Positions 17,803-26,469 of a DNA stretch of 64,000 nt are shown here, one piece after another (position 1 is the stretch's first letter; each line of letters starts with the position of its first letter). Made by a program: the position numbers and the translations under genes. Source of the stretch: an uncultured Senegalimassilia sp. (GTDB lineage Bacteria > Actinomycetota > Coriobacteriia > Coriobacteriales > Eggerthellaceae); NCBI RefSeq assembly GCF_902464545.1, contig NZ_CABQJR010000008.1, positions 1 through 64,000 on the forward strand. Reading direction: 5' to 3'. The notes under the pieces were generated by a model that made no database searches, had not been told where the DNA came from, and saw only the letters and a list, made by a program, of their open reading frames with translations.

Positions 17803-18225
17803 ATGAGGATTCTTGCACTGGATATCGGTCAGACGCGCATCGGCGTCGCCATCAGCGACCCGCGCGAGCGCGTGGCGTCGCCCGTTTGCGTGCTTCCCGC
17901 GAACGAGGTGCTTTCCAATGCGAAAAGCTGGAAACGCGTGCTCGAGGACTGGGAGCCGGAGCTTATCTTGTCAGGCCTGCCGTATACGCTTTCGGGCGAG
18001 GAGGGGCCTCAGGCCGGCCGTATCCGCGGTGTCGCGGCAAGTATCGGAAAGGCCGCCGGTTTGCCGGTGGAGTTCACCGATGAGCGTCTCAGCTCGCAGG
18101 AAGCGAAGCGCAGTTTGCGTGAAAGCGGCATGTCGGAGCGCGATATGCGCGGCAAGATAGATATGATTGCAGCAAGTGTGTTCCTTCAGGCGTGGCTTGA
18201 TGCCCGCCATGCAGGCGAAAGGTAG
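17803..18225 (+). CDS. ruvX: RuvX/YqgF RNase H-fold nuclease
   Basis: A 140-residue RNase H-like protein, annotated in the family as Holliday junction resolvase or pre-16S rRNA nuclease. Acidic residues expected for metal binding are in ILALDIGQTRIGVAISD, in DERLSSQEAKRSL, and in GKIDMIAASVFLQAWLD near the C-terminus. The start at 17803 places the first beta strand at residue 3; upstream codons are spurious. It follows the alaS terminator and sits five bases before mltG, an order conserved in many Gram-positive genomes. Confidence 0.93.
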   Translation: MRILALDIGQTRIGVAISDPRERVASPVCVLPANEVLSNAKSWKRVLEDWEPELILSGLPYTLSGEEGPQAGRIRGVAASIGKAAGLPVEFTDERLSSQEAKRSLRESGMSERDMRGKIDMIAASVFLQAWLDARHAGER

Positions 18226-18230
18226 TGTAA

Positions 18231-19382
18231 ATGTCCCCTCGTAGGCAAGTGACCTATTCCCGCCGCCCGAACCATGCGGCACGCTCGGCGCACGCGCGCG
18301 GCGACCGTATGTTCCGCACGTACGATACCAGCTATATCCAACCCAAACGGTCCAACGTTCCGCATTACGTGTTCCTTGCGGTGCTGGCGCTTCTCGGCAT
18401 CGGCATCCTGTGGTTCGTCGGCTCCTCGGTTGCCAGCTGCGTGTCGCCGAAGGTCGAGCTTCTGGCGGAAGGCCAGCAGGCCACCATCACCGTCAACGAA
18501 GGCGCATCCGCCAACACCATCGGCTCCTCGCTGGTGGATGCTAAGCTGGTGGGGTCTGCCAAGGAGTTCACCGAACGCGTGAAGGACTTGGATGCGGGGT
18601 CCGATCTCAAGCCCGGCACGTACACCTTTGCCGGCGGTGCGACGGTCGACGACATCATTTCCGCATTGCGCAACGGTCCGGTTTCCGATGCCGTGCTCAC
18701 CATTCCCGAAGGGTATCGCCTGACCGAGATCGCGTCGGCGGTTGACAGCGCCACGAATGGGCGCATCAGCGCCGATTCCTTCAAGCAGGCGGCGTCGGAT
18801 GCCAGCGTGTATGCGGGTGACTACAGCTTCCTGAAGTCTGCGGGCACGAATAGCCTTGAAGGCTTCCTGTTCCCGAAAACCTATGATGTTGCCGCCGATG
18901 CTACTGCCGACAGTCTGATTCGCGCCATGCTCACCCAGTTCCAAACCGAAACGGCGGGGCTTGACTGGTCCTACCCCGAATCCCAGGGCCTTTCCGTGTA
19001 CGATACCGTCAACCTGGCGTCCATCGTGGAAAAGGAATCCAGCGGCGACGAAACGGTTCGCGCCCAGGTGGCGGCCGTGTTCTACAATCGTCTGACCACC
19101 AAGGGCGAGCCGAGCAACGGCTATCTGCAAAGCGATGCCACCACCGCCTACGAGGTCGGACACGATCCCACGGCGGACGAGGTGCATGCGAGCAGCCCGT
19201 ACAGCACCTACACCAACGCCGGGCTTCCGCCCACGCCCATCTGCTCGCCTTCCATCGAGTGCCTGCAGGCTGTGTGCTCGCCTAACCAGGATGCGCTGGG
19301 CAAGTACTACTTCTTCTACTTCCAAAACGATAAGTACACCTTCAGCGAAACCTACGACGAGCATCAGGCCGCATTCTCGTAA
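18231..19382 (+). CDS. mltG: Endolytic murein transglycosylase MltG
   Basis: A 383-residue membrane-anchored lytic transglycosylase that cleaves nascent glycan strands. A basic cytoplasmic head of about 40 residues (RRQVTYSRRPNHAARSAH) precedes one transmembrane helix (about 46-66). The LysM-like subdomain follows and then the catalytic YceG domain, with the catalytic Glu in LASIVEKESSG and the family pattern YNRL, GYLQSDATTAYEVG, YSTYTNAGLPPTPICSPS. Length is normal. It lies between ruvX and a HAD phosphatase gene, probably in one operon. Confidence 0.93.
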   Translation: MSPRRQVTYSRRPNHAARSAHARGDRMFRTYDTSYIQPKRSNVPHYVFLAVLALLGIGILWFVGSSVASCVSPKVELLAEGQQATITVNEGASANTIGSSLVDAKLVGSAKEFTERVKDLDAGSDLKPGTYTFAGGATVDDIISALRNGPVSDAVLTIPEGYRLTEIASAVDSATNGRISADSFKQAASDASVYAGDYSFLKSAGTNSLEGFLFPKTYDVAADATADSLIRAMLTQFQTETAGLDWSYPESQGLSVYDTVNLASIVEKESSGDETVRAQVAAVFYNRLTTKGEPSNGYLQSDATTAYEVGHDPTADEVHASSPYSTYTNAGLPPTPICSPSIECLQAVCSPNQDALGKYYFFYFQNDKYTFSETYDEHQAAFS

Positions 19383-19390
19383 GGGGATTC

Positions 19391-19957
19391 ATGCCATACT
19401 TGCAGCCGGAGCGCTACTTCTCCCGCATATCGCATATCAACATAGAACGGGACCTGCTTTCATGCGGGTTCCGCTATGTATTGCTGGATATCGACAACAC
19501 CATCCTCTCCCGTGCAACGCATGACGTTCCGCGCGACGTGGGCCTGTGGCTTGCGCAGGCGCGAGACGCCGGCGTGAGCTTCTGCCTGGTGTCGAACAAC
19601 TGGCACAAAAACGTGCACGAGCTTGCGAATCGCCTGTCCATGCCCATTATCGCCAAGGCCATGAAGCCCTTGCCCGTGGCGCTGTTCGCGGCGTGCTCCT
19701 TGTTGGGGGCGAAGCGCAGCGAGACCGTCATGGTCGGCGATCAGCTGTCCACCGACGTGCTTGCCGCGCACAACGCCGGCATGTCGGCCTATCTGTTGGC
19801 GCCGCTGGCGGAGCAGGACCTGCGGCATACGAAGTACGTGCGCATGGTGGAGCAGGCCATCTTAGGCGGGGCGGTGCCCGAGGGCGCACCTCAGCCGGCG
19901 CAAGCGCATATGGCCGACAAACCTGCTGCCCAAAACGCCCTGGCGCAGCAAAAGTAG
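19391..19957 (+). CDS. YqeG-type HAD phosphatase
   Basis: A 188-residue HAD-superfamily IIIA phosphatase. Motif I is LLDIDNTI with the nucleophile and acid/base aspartates, motif II is the Ser in LVSNN, and motifs III/IV are K-A-M-KP followed by MVGDQLSTDVLAA. In Firmicutes yqeG lies next to aroE and yqeH; here aroE also follows directly, which supports the family call. The last 30 residues are Ala/Gln-rich and probably disordered. The substrate is not known for the family. Confidence 0.88.
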   Translation: MPYLQPERYFSRISHINIERDLLSCGFRYVLLDIDNTILSRATHDVPRDVGLWLAQARDAGVSFCLVSNNWHKNVHELANRLSMPIIAKAMKPLPVALFAACSLLGAKRSETVMVGDQLSTDVLAAHNAGMSAYLLAPLAEQDLRHTKYVRMVEQAILGGAVPEGAPQPAQAHMADKPAAQNALAQQK

Positions 19958-19963
19958 CGAATC

Positions 19964-20026
19964 CGCCCATTTGATGGGCGCTGCGGTCGAATTAACCCCT
20001 ACAAAAGTAGTCTGCATTGGTATGAT
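19964..20026 (+). promoter_or_regulatory. Hairpin and extended -10 promoter before aroE
   Basis: A small hairpin, CGCCCAT/ATGGGCG (19964-19980), is followed by TGG plus TATGAT (20018-20026), an extended -10 about 50 bases before the aroE start. This suggests that the shikimate block has its own promoter. Confidence 0.4.
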
Positions 20027-20074
20027 GAAATCCCTGCTAACCTGCAGGCCCTTGATCGACCAGGAAGGACTTTC

Positions 20075-21025
20075 ATGACCGAGCAGAGCGAAGGCGAGCG
20101 CCTCTATATCCTGGGGCATCCGGTCGCGCATTCGAAATCGCCGGTAATGTACAACGCGTTATACGAAAGGCTGGGTCTGCCTTGGACCTATGCCCTTGCC
20201 GATTACGCCGAGCTGGACGATGCCCGCGCCTTTTTGGATGCGCGGGATTTCCTGTCCGTGAACATCACCACTCCCTATAAGCCGCTGGCCTTCCAGGCCG
20301 CAACGCGCAAAGCAGCTAGCGCGCAGCTGGCGCAAGGCGCCAACGTGCTCGTCCGCAAGGACGATCAGCTGATCGGTTTCAACACCGATGGCGATGGGTG
20401 TGTCAAGTTCCTGGAGCTTGCGGGCGTGACATTCAAGGGCAAGCGCGTGGTGGTGTGCGGAACGGGTCCTACGGCCCTCTCCATCCTTCACGCGTGCGCT
20501 ATCGCCGGCGCCGACGTGCTGTTGCTGCTCTCGCGCGACAAGGAGCGCGCGCGTAGCGTGCTCGACGCCTATCTCGAGCGTTTCGGCAAGCTGGCCAACG
20601 CAACCATCGATTTCCCCGCTATCAAGGAGGGGTATCGCAGCTTTCGTGAAGCTTACACGAAGCCGACGTTCAAATTCGGCAGCTATACCACCTCGACGGG
20701 GGCGCTGGGCTCTGCGGACATCGTTATCAACGCCACCCCGGTGGGCATGAAACCCGACGACCCGGCTCCGTTCGATACGGGGCTTTTGCGTCCGGGCCAG
20801 GTGGTTATGGACGCGGTGTACGCATCGGGGCGTACGAAGCTGGTGGCCGACGCCCTGCAAGCTGGTTGCAAGGCGGCTTTCAACGGCGGGGGCATGCTGG
20901 TGGCGCAAGCGGTTGCTTCGGCGCTCATCGTGTCCGACGTAGCGGAAGTGAAGATACCGTATTCCGAAGCGGAGCTGTTCAACCTTATGGCGGACGCCGC
21001 CGGGTTCGATTGCCCGCGCGCGTGA
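20075..21025 (+). CDS. aroE: Shikimate dehydrogenase
   Basis: A 316-residue NADPH-dependent enzyme reducing 3-dehydroshikimate to shikimate. The substrate-binding half shows GHPVAHSKSPVMYNALY with the SxS motif, NITTPYK with the catalytic Lys, and FNTDGDG. The cofactor half has VVVCGTGPTALSILHACAIAG in place of the usual GxGG(A/S) loop. It then has an insertion of about 30 residues (LDAYLERFGKLANATIDFPA) before SADIVINATPVGM. It is longer than the usual 270-290 residues because of that insertion and a C-terminal extension. GGAAGGA precedes the ATG. First gene of the aro operon. Confidence 0.9.
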   Translation: MTEQSEGERLYILGHPVAHSKSPVMYNALYERLGLPWTYALADYAELDDARAFLDARDFLSVNITTPYKPLAFQAATRKAASAQLAQGANVLVRKDDQLIGFNTDGDGCVKFLELAGVTFKGKRVVVCGTGPTALSILHACAIAGADVLLLLSRDKERARSVLDAYLERFGKLANATIDFPAIKEGYRSFREAYTKPTFKFGSYTTSTGALGSADIVINATPVGMKPDDPAPFDTGLLRPGQVVMDAVYASGRTKLVADALQAGCKAAFNGGGMLVAQAVASALIVSDVAEVKIPYSEAELFNLMADAAGFDCPRA

Positions 21026-21095
21026 TCGAAGCATAGTCATCCGTATCGGCGCGGCGCAAAGCTCAAGCCGCGCACTAGCACGAAAAGAGAACAGC

Positions 21096-22271
21096 ATGCG
21101 CTACTACACAGCAGGAGAGAGCCATGGACAGGGCCTGGTCGCCATCGTCGAGGACGTGCCGGCGGGCCTGAAGATATCCGAGGAGCAGATCAACGTTGAT
21201 CTGGCGCGCCGCCAAGCAGGCTACGGTCGAGGCGGGCGCATGAAGATCGAGCATGACACGGTGCAGGTGATCTCCGGCGTGCGCTTCGGGCGCACCATCG
21301 GAAGCCCCGTGGCCATGCTCGTGGCAAATAGGGATTGGGCGAACTGGACCGATCGCATGGCCCCGTTCGGCGAGCCGCCGCTCGATCTGGTTCGGGAGGT
21401 GACTCCTCGTCCGGGTCATGCGGACCTGGTGGGCGCGTTGAAAACGAACACCGACGACTGCCGCAACATCCTCGAGCGCTCAAGCGCCCGCACCACTGCG
21501 CCGCGCGTTGCAGCGGCGGGCATCGCGCGCGAGTTTCTTGCCGATCTTGGCGTGGAGATCTTCTCCTACGTTACCGGCATCGGAAGCGCCGTCATGCGCG
21601 AGGGCGATCCGTTCATGAACGCGGCGCGCTATACGCCGCTTGAGATCGAGACAAGCGAAGTCCGCTGCCCTGATGCGGAGGCCAGCGAGGCCATGAAGCG
21701 CGAGATCGACCGGGCCATCAAGAACAAGGACAGCCTGGGAGGAACGTTCCGCGTGATCGTGCGCGGTCTTTTGCCGGGCGTGGGCGGCTATGCCGTGCCC
21801 ACCGAGCGCCTGACGTCCACCATCGGCGGCGCCCTGTTCAGCATCCCCGCCATCAAGGGCGTGGAGTTCGGCATGGGCTTCGAAGCGGCCCGCAAGCCCG
21901 GTTCGCAAGTGCACGACCCCATTTTGCTCGATCGGGCGAAAGTCGAGTTCACGCGCGCGTCCAACAACGCCGGCGGCCTTGAGGGCGGCATGACCACGGG
22001 CATGCCCCTGGTGGTCACAGCGGCCATGAAGCCCATTCCCACGCTCATGCAGCCGCTGCAGACCGTGGACCTTGACACGCTCGAGGTGGCCCAGGCCTCC
22101 AAGGAGCGAAGCGACGTGTGCGCCGTGCCGGCATGCGCGGTGGTCGCCGAAGGGGAGGTCGCCTTCGCCATAGCCGATGCCTATATGCGCAAGTTCGGCT
22201 CCGACAACATGGCCGACATCAAAGCGGCCATCAAAGCCTACAAGCAACGTTTGAACACCGTATCTCGTTAA
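21096..22271 (+). CDS. aroC: Chorismate synthase
   Basis: A 391-residue FMN-dependent lyase making chorismate from EPSP. Signatures are TAGESHGQGL at the N-terminus, TPRPGHADLVG, RSSARTTAPRVAAAGIAREFL, and the C-terminal RASNNAGGLEGGMTTGMPL, followed by ERSDVCAVPACAVVAEG. These are the three conserved chorismate synthase patterns, and the length is normal. It sits 70 bases after aroE and 19 bases before aroK. Confidence 0.96.
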   Translation: MRYYTAGESHGQGLVAIVEDVPAGLKISEEQINVDLARRQAGYGRGGRMKIEHDTVQVISGVRFGRTIGSPVAMLVANRDWANWTDRMAPFGEPPLDLVREVTPRPGHADLVGALKTNTDDCRNILERSSARTTAPRVAAAGIAREFLADLGVEIFSYVTGIGSAVMREGDPFMNAARYTPLEIETSEVRCPDAEASEAMKREIDRAIKNKDSLGGTFRVIVRGLLPGVGGYAVPTERLTSTIGGALFSIPAIKGVEFGMGFEAARKPGSQVHDPILLDRAKVEFTRASNNAGGLEGGMTTGMPLVVTAAMKPIPTLMQPLQTVDLDTLEVAQASKERSDVCAVPACAVVAEGEVAFAIADAYMRKFGSDNMADIKAAIKAYKQRLNTVSR

Positions 22272-22290
22272 AGCAGCCAGGAGGACCATC

Positions 22291-22962
22291 ATGGAACAGC
22301 AGGAAGTCAAGGGCGATGCCATCACCCCGGAAAGCAACCCGATAGCCTACACGCTGTCGGTCACCACCCCCGACGAGGTCGTCGCCGTCGTCAACAACCC
22401 CGAGATCAAGCCCCATGCGCGCCCGACGTACGAGTTGACGCGCAACGTGTTCTTCGTGGGCTTCATGGTCGCGGGCAAAACCTCCACGTCGCGCCGCCTG
22501 GCCCGTCAGTGCGGTCTTGCCACCATCGACCTGGACGCCTACATCGAGCGTCGCGAGCGCAGGGCCATCAACCAGATCTTCGCCGAGCAGGGCGAGCAGG
22601 CGTTCCGCGATATGGAAACCCAGGTGCTCGACGAGTTCGCCCACAAGGGCCCCATGCTCGTGTCGTGCGGCGGCGGCATCGTGCTGCGCGAGGAGAACCG
22701 CGAGATCCTGAAGAACAACGGCTTCGTAGTGTATCTGCAGGTCACGGCCGAGCAGGCCGTCGAGCGCGTCGGCGACGTGTCCACGCGCCCGCTGTTCAAA
22801 AACCTCGAGACCGCGCGACAGACCATCGCCGGCCGCCTGCCCATGTACGAGGACGTTGCCAGCGTGTCCATCGACACCGTGGGCAAGTCCATCAACGTCG
22901 TGGCTCAGGAAATCCAGGAGATTTTGGAGAAGGAAGGCGTGCTGTGCCTGCGACAAGAGTAG
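22291..22962 (+). CDS. aroK: Shikimate kinase with N-terminal extension
   Basis: A 223-residue kinase phosphorylating shikimate at the 3-hydroxyl. The P-loop GFMVAGKT (residues 57-64) follows an extension of about 50 residues that ordinary AroK (about 170 aa) lacks. The Mg-binding Asp sits in TIDLDAYIE and the substrate-binding GGG in VSCGGGIVLRE. Arg residues of the lid lie near VGDVSTRPLF. The start has CAGGAGGA upstream, so the extension is probably translated. The P-loop has Val where most AroK have Gly (GFMGAGKS), a mild divergence. The aroB start lies inside its end. Confidence 0.9.
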   Translation: MEQQEVKGDAITPESNPIAYTLSVTTPDEVVAVVNNPEIKPHARPTYELTRNVFFVGFMVAGKTSTSRRLARQCGLATIDLDAYIERRERRAINQIFAEQGEQAFRDMETQVLDEFAHKGPMLVSCGGGIVLREENREILKNNGFVVYLQVTAEQAVERVGDVSTRPLFKNLETARQTIAGRLPMYEDVASVSIDTVGKSINVVAQEIQEILEKEGVLCLRQE

Positions 22963-24059
22963 TGGTGAACATCCCCGGCGAAGACGCGTACAACGTGCGC
23001 ATCGGCGCTGGGGTGCTCGATACGCTGGGGTCGTCCATGCGCGGCGTGCCGGCCGTCGCTGATGCACGGCAAGCGCTTGTCATCACCGACGCCAATGTCG
23101 GCCCGCTGTACCTGGCCCGGGCGAAGGCATCGCTCGTTCAAGCGGGGTATCGCGTTTCCGACATCTGCGTTCCCGCAGGCGAAGAGGCGAAATCGCTCAC
23201 GGTGCTCGGCGAGGTGCTCGAGGCCATGGCCGCTTTGGCGCTTGAGCGCGACTGCGTGGTGGTCGCGCTCGGCGGCGGCTGTGTGGGCGATTTGGCGGGC
23301 TTCGCCGCGGCAACCTACATGCGCGGCGTACAGGTGGTGCAGGTTCCCACCACGCTTCTGTCCATGGTGGATTCAAGCGTGGGCGGGAAGACGGGCGTGA
23401 ACCTATCCGCCGGAAAGAACCTGGTGGGCGCGTTCAAGCAGCCTGCGTTCGTGTGCGCCGACACCGAGGTGTTGGCAACGTTGCCGCCTCGCGAGTGGGC
23501 ATGCGGTTGCGGCGAGGTGGCGAAAACCGCGCTCATCGACGGCGACGAGTTCTTCTTCTGGCTTTCCGACCAGGCGTCGGCCGTGGTCGACCACCAGCCC
23601 GATGCCGTCTCCGAGGCCATCGCCCGCTGCGTGGTGTTCAAGGCCGACGTGGTGGCGCAGGACAAAACGGAAAGCCGCGGCGTGCGCGAGTGCCTGAACT
23701 ACGGCCATACCCTGGCACACGCCATCGAGAAGCTTTCGGGCTACGGCACGTATAGCCACGGGCATGCGGTCGCCGAGGGCATGCGCTTCGCGGCCCGTAT
23801 GGGTATGCGGCTCGCCGATATGCCGGCAGAGCTCGCCCAGGCGCAAGGGCAGCTGCTCGACGATCTGGGCTTGCCCGAGCTTGATTGGATCGCTTCCCCG
23901 GCGCAGGTGCTCGATGTCATGAAGCGCGATAAGAAGGCGCGTCGCGGGCAGGTGCGTTTCGTGTGCTTGCAGGATGTTGGGAAGTGGCAACTCCAGGATG
24001 TGGCCGATGGCGTGATCCTGGAAGAGCTGGAGGCGTATTTCGCGCAGAAGCGGCGGTGA
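22944..24059 (+). CDS. aroB: 3-Dehydroquinate synthase
   Basis: A 371-residue NAD-dependent enzyme converting DAHP to 3-dehydroquinate. Motifs are ALGGGCVGDLAGFAAATYMRG (NAD-binding Gly-rich loop), VPTTLLSMVDSSVGGKTGVN, and the metal ligands in NYGHTLAHAIE and YSHGHAVAEGM. I set the start at GTG 22944, 19 bases inside aroK, because AGGAAGG lies seven bases upstream; GTG codons at 22962 and 22965 are alternatives. Overlap with aroK indicates coupled translation. Confidence 0.92.
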   Translation: MPATRVVVNIPGEDAYNVRIGAGVLDTLGSSMRGVPAVADARQALVITDANVGPLYLARAKASLVQAGYRVSDICVPAGEEAKSLTVLGEVLEAMAALALERDCVVVALGGGCVGDLAGFAAATYMRGVQVVQVPTTLLSMVDSSVGGKTGVNLSAGKNLVGAFKQPAFVCADTEVLATLPPREWACGCGEVAKTALIDGDEFFFWLSDQASAVVDHQPDAVSEAIARCVVFKADVVAQDKTESRGVRECLNYGHTLAHAIEKLSGYGTYSHGHAVAEGMRFAARMGMRLADMPAELAQAQGQLLDDLGLPELDWIASPAQVLDVMKRDKKARRGQVRFVCLQDVGKWQLQDVADGVILEELEAYFAQKRR

Positions 24060-24089
24060 CGTTGCGCTAGCATAAGGTTGAGCGTATGG

Positions 24090-24142
24090 GAAGAAGGTCG
24101 CCTTGCGGGTTGGCTTGAAAAGCCGCCGCGGCGACCATCTTC
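24090..24142 (+). promoter_or_regulatory. Structured element between aroB and aroQ
   Basis: GAAGA-A-GGTCGCC (24090-24102) pairs with GGCGACC-A-TCTTC (24130-24142), a 12-bp stem with one A-A mismatch. An inner GGCTT/AAGCC hairpin sits in the loop. No T run follows, so it is more likely an mRNA leader or processing structure than a terminator. Confidence 0.35.
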
Positions 24143-24194
24143 GTTTCAAGCTGCTGTCGAACACGGCGACGGAAAGCAACGAAAGGTATGCAAC

Positions 24195-24707
24195 ATGAAG
24201 AAGATCCTGCTGATGAACGGGCCTAATCTGAACATGCTCGGCATCCGCGAGCCGGGCGTGTACGGCAACGATACCCTGAAGGATTTGGAGGCGGGCTTCT
24301 GCGAATATGCCAGCACGCACGGTTGCGAGGTGGAGTGCTTCCAGTCCAACCATGAAGGCGACCTGGTCGATAAGATCCACGCCACGCACGGCACGTGCGA
24401 CGGCATCGTGTACAACCCCGGCGCGCATACGCACTATTCCTATGCGCTGCGCGACGCTCTCGGCAGCGTGAGCACGCCGTGCGTCGAGGTGCACATCTCC
24501 GATGTCAGCACGCGCGAGGCGTTCCGCCATATCTCGGTGATCGCCCCGGCGTGCGTTGCCCAGGTCAAGGGCCGCGGCTTCGCCGGCTACAACGATGCGC
24601 TCGATATCCTGCTCGAAGGCACGAACGAGCGCTTGGGCGAGGGATTCGAGGGGCGCTACGCGCCGGGCCAGGTTATCGTGGCAGGTCGTGATCTCATTGA
24701 CGAATAG
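24195..24707 (+). CDS. aroQ: 3-Dehydroquinate dehydratase, type II
   Basis: A 170-residue enzyme forming 3-dehydroshikimate, of the dodecameric type II fold. The N-terminus reads LLMNGPNLNMLGIREPGVYG, with the catalytic Tyr in VYG and the Arg of the flexible lid. NPGAHTHYSYALRDAL carries the catalytic His, and EVHISDVSTREAFRH is the substrate-binding segment. It is slightly longer than the usual 145-150 residues at the C-terminus. The start at 24195 follows GAAAGG; upstream in-frame codons belong to the structured intergenic region. Confidence 0.94.
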   Translation: MKKILLMNGPNLNMLGIREPGVYGNDTLKDLEAGFCEYASTHGCEVECFQSNHEGDLVDKIHATHGTCDGIVYNPGAHTHYSYALRDALGSVSTPCVEVHISDVSTREAFRHISVIAPACVAQVKGRGFAGYNDALDILLEGTNERLGEGFEGRYAPGQVIVAGRDLIDE

Positions 24708-24708
24708 C

Positions 24709-25854
24709 ATGAAAGCCCAGGCCGCAGGGCGTTTGGAGCGGTTGCGCAACGCGGCGGCGGAAAACGGCATCCGCACGTTTTTGGTACGTGACACGGCAAG
24801 CATCGAATGGTTGACGGCCTTCGACGACGTGTTCGACGACGAACAGGCGCATGCGCTCCTGGTCACGCCGCATGACGCGGTGCTGCACACCGATTCCCGC
24901 TACAGCGGCGCGGCGCGAAAAGCGGCGCAGGGCGAAGGCGTTATCGCCATCGATGACGCGCGTCAGGGTCATGGCGAATGGGTTGCCGACGTGTTCACGG
25001 CCCGGCATGCAAACGCTCCCGCCGGCTCGCCGGCGCCCGAGAGCATCGTGCTCGGCATCGAGGACTCCATGACGCTTGCGGCGTTCCGTGCGCTCGAGGT
25101 CGCGCTTGCCAAGGCGCCGGCGTCCCCGCAGCTGCGCGAGACTTCCGACTTCGTCCGCTCGCTGCGCGCGGTCAAGGAGCCGTCGGAGGTTTCGCGTATG
25201 AAGGCGGCCCAGGCCATCACCGATGCGGCGTTCTCCTATATCGTCACCTACATGAAGCCGGGCATGACCGAACGGCAGGTGCAGATCGAGCTTGAGGACT
25301 GGATGCTGCGTCATGGCGCATCCGGCCTGGCGTTCTCATCCATCGTGGCTTGCGGCGCCAACGGCGCAAGCCCGCATGCCATTCCGGGCGAGGCAAGGCT
25401 TGAAGCGGGGCAGTGCGTGGTCATGGACTTCGGCGCCCGCGCCCACGGGTATTGTTCGGATATGACCCGCACCGTGTTCGTCGGCCAGCCCGATGCGCGG
25501 ATGCGCGCTGCCTATGAAACGCTGCGCGAGGCCAATGAGCAGGTGGAGGCCGCGATAAAACCCGGCGTCACCGGCGCGCAGATGCATCAAATGGCCGAGG
25601 ACGCCCTTGCTGCGGGCGGATTCGCCGGCAAGATGGGCCACGGGCTGGGTCATGGCGTGGGCATCGACATCCATGAGGAGCCCGTGCTGTCGCCTCGCAA
25701 CAAGGAGCCGCTCGTCCCCGGCAACGTGGTCACGGTGGAACCGGGCATATATCTGGAGGGCGATTTCGGCATGCGTTTAGAGGATTTCGGCGTGGTTACC
25801 GAAACGGGATTCCAGATTTTCACGCAATCTACGCATGACATGGTTATAATTTAA
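24709..25854 (+). CDS. Aminopeptidase P family (M24) metallopeptidase
   Basis: A 381-residue Xaa-Pro peptidase-like protein. A creatinase-type N-terminal domain (about 1-135) precedes the pita-bread catalytic domain. The five metal ligands are visible: two Asp in VMDFGARAHGYCSDMTRT, His in GHGLGHGVGIDIHEEP, Glu in VTVEPGIYLEG and Glu in RLEDFGVVTETG. It cleaves N-terminal residues preceding proline in peptides. ATG 24709 begins one base after the aroQ stop; a TTG four codons upstream is a less likely alternative. A location just before efp is conserved in many Gram-positive bacteria. Confidence 0.92.
   Translation: MKAQAAGRLERLRNAAAENGIRTFLVRDTASIEWLTAFDDVFDDEQAHALLVTPHDAVLHTDSRYSGAARKAAQGEGVIAIDDARQGHGEWVADVFTARHANAPAGSPAPESIVLGIEDSMTLAAFRALEVALAKAPASPQLRETSDFVRSLRAVKEPSEVSRMKAAQAITDAAFSYIVTYMKPGMTERQVQIELEDWMLRHGASGLAFSSIVACGANGASPHAIPGEARLEAGQCVVMDFGARAHGYCSDMTRTVFVGQPDARMRAAYETLREANEQVEAAIKPGVTGAQMHQMAEDALAAGGFAGKMGHGLGHGVGIDIHEEPVLSPRNKEPLVPGNVVTVEPGIYLEGDFGMRLEDFGVVTETGFQIFTQSTHDMVII
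25845..25850 (+). promoter_or_regulatory. -10 element for efp
   Basis: A consensus TATAAT lies at the very end of the peptidase gene, 59 bases before the efp start. There is no strong -35. It probably allows efp to be expressed independently of the aro operon. Confidence 0.4.
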
Positions 25855-25908
25855 GGGTTGAACTAAAGGGGCGGCCTTGGTCGCCTGAACGGTTGAAAGG
25901 ATCTACCA

Positions 25909-26469
25909 GTGGCTATCTCTACCGCCGATTTCAAGAACGGAATGTGCATCGTCAACAACGGCAAGATGTGCACCATCGTCGAGTTCCAGCATGTCAAGCC
26001 CGGCAAGGGCGGCGCCTTCGTCCGCACGAAGCTTCGCGACATCAAGACCGGCCGTGTGGTCGACTACACGTTCAACGCCGGCACGAAGTTCGACACCGTG
26101 CGTCTGGAAACCCGTAAGATGCAGTATCTGTACAACGACGGTTCCGATTTCTACTTCATGGATCCCAACACCTTCGACCAGATGAGCATGCCCGCGGAGA
26201 CCGTCGGCGACACCGCCAAGTGGCTCAAGGAGAACGACGAGGCCAGCCTGCTGTACGCCGGCGAGGAGCTCATCAGCATCGAGCCGCAGATGTTCGTCGA
26301 GCTGGAGTGCACGCACACTGAGCCCGGCTTCAAGGGCGACACCGCCACCAACACCACCAAGCCGGCAACCTTCGAGACCGGCGTCGAGCTGCAGGTGCCC
26401 ACGTTCGTCGAGATCGGCGACGTGCTGCAGATCGACACCCGCGACGGCCGCGTCATCAAGCGCGTCTAG
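25909..26469 (+). CDS. efp: Elongation factor P
   Basis: A 186-residue translation factor relieving ribosome stalling at polyproline. It has three beta-barrel domains. The loop that reaches the peptidyl-transferase centre reads VKPGKGGAF with Lys33 at the tip, the position that is post-translationally modified in many bacteria. The C-terminal domain ends VLQIDTRDGRVIKRV, a normal EF-P ending. The start is GTG with AAGGAT upstream. No modification enzyme gene is in this window, so the type of Lys33 modification cannot be inferred. Confidence 0.95.
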   Translation: MAISTADFKNGMCIVNNGKMCTIVEFQHVKPGKGGAFVRTKLRDIKTGRVVDYTFNAGTKFDTVRLETRKMQYLYNDGSDFYFMDPNTFDQMSMPAETVGDTAKWLKENDEASLLYAGEELISIEPQMFVELECTHTEPGFKGDTATNTTKPATFETGVELQVPTFVEIGDVLQIDTRDGRVIKRV

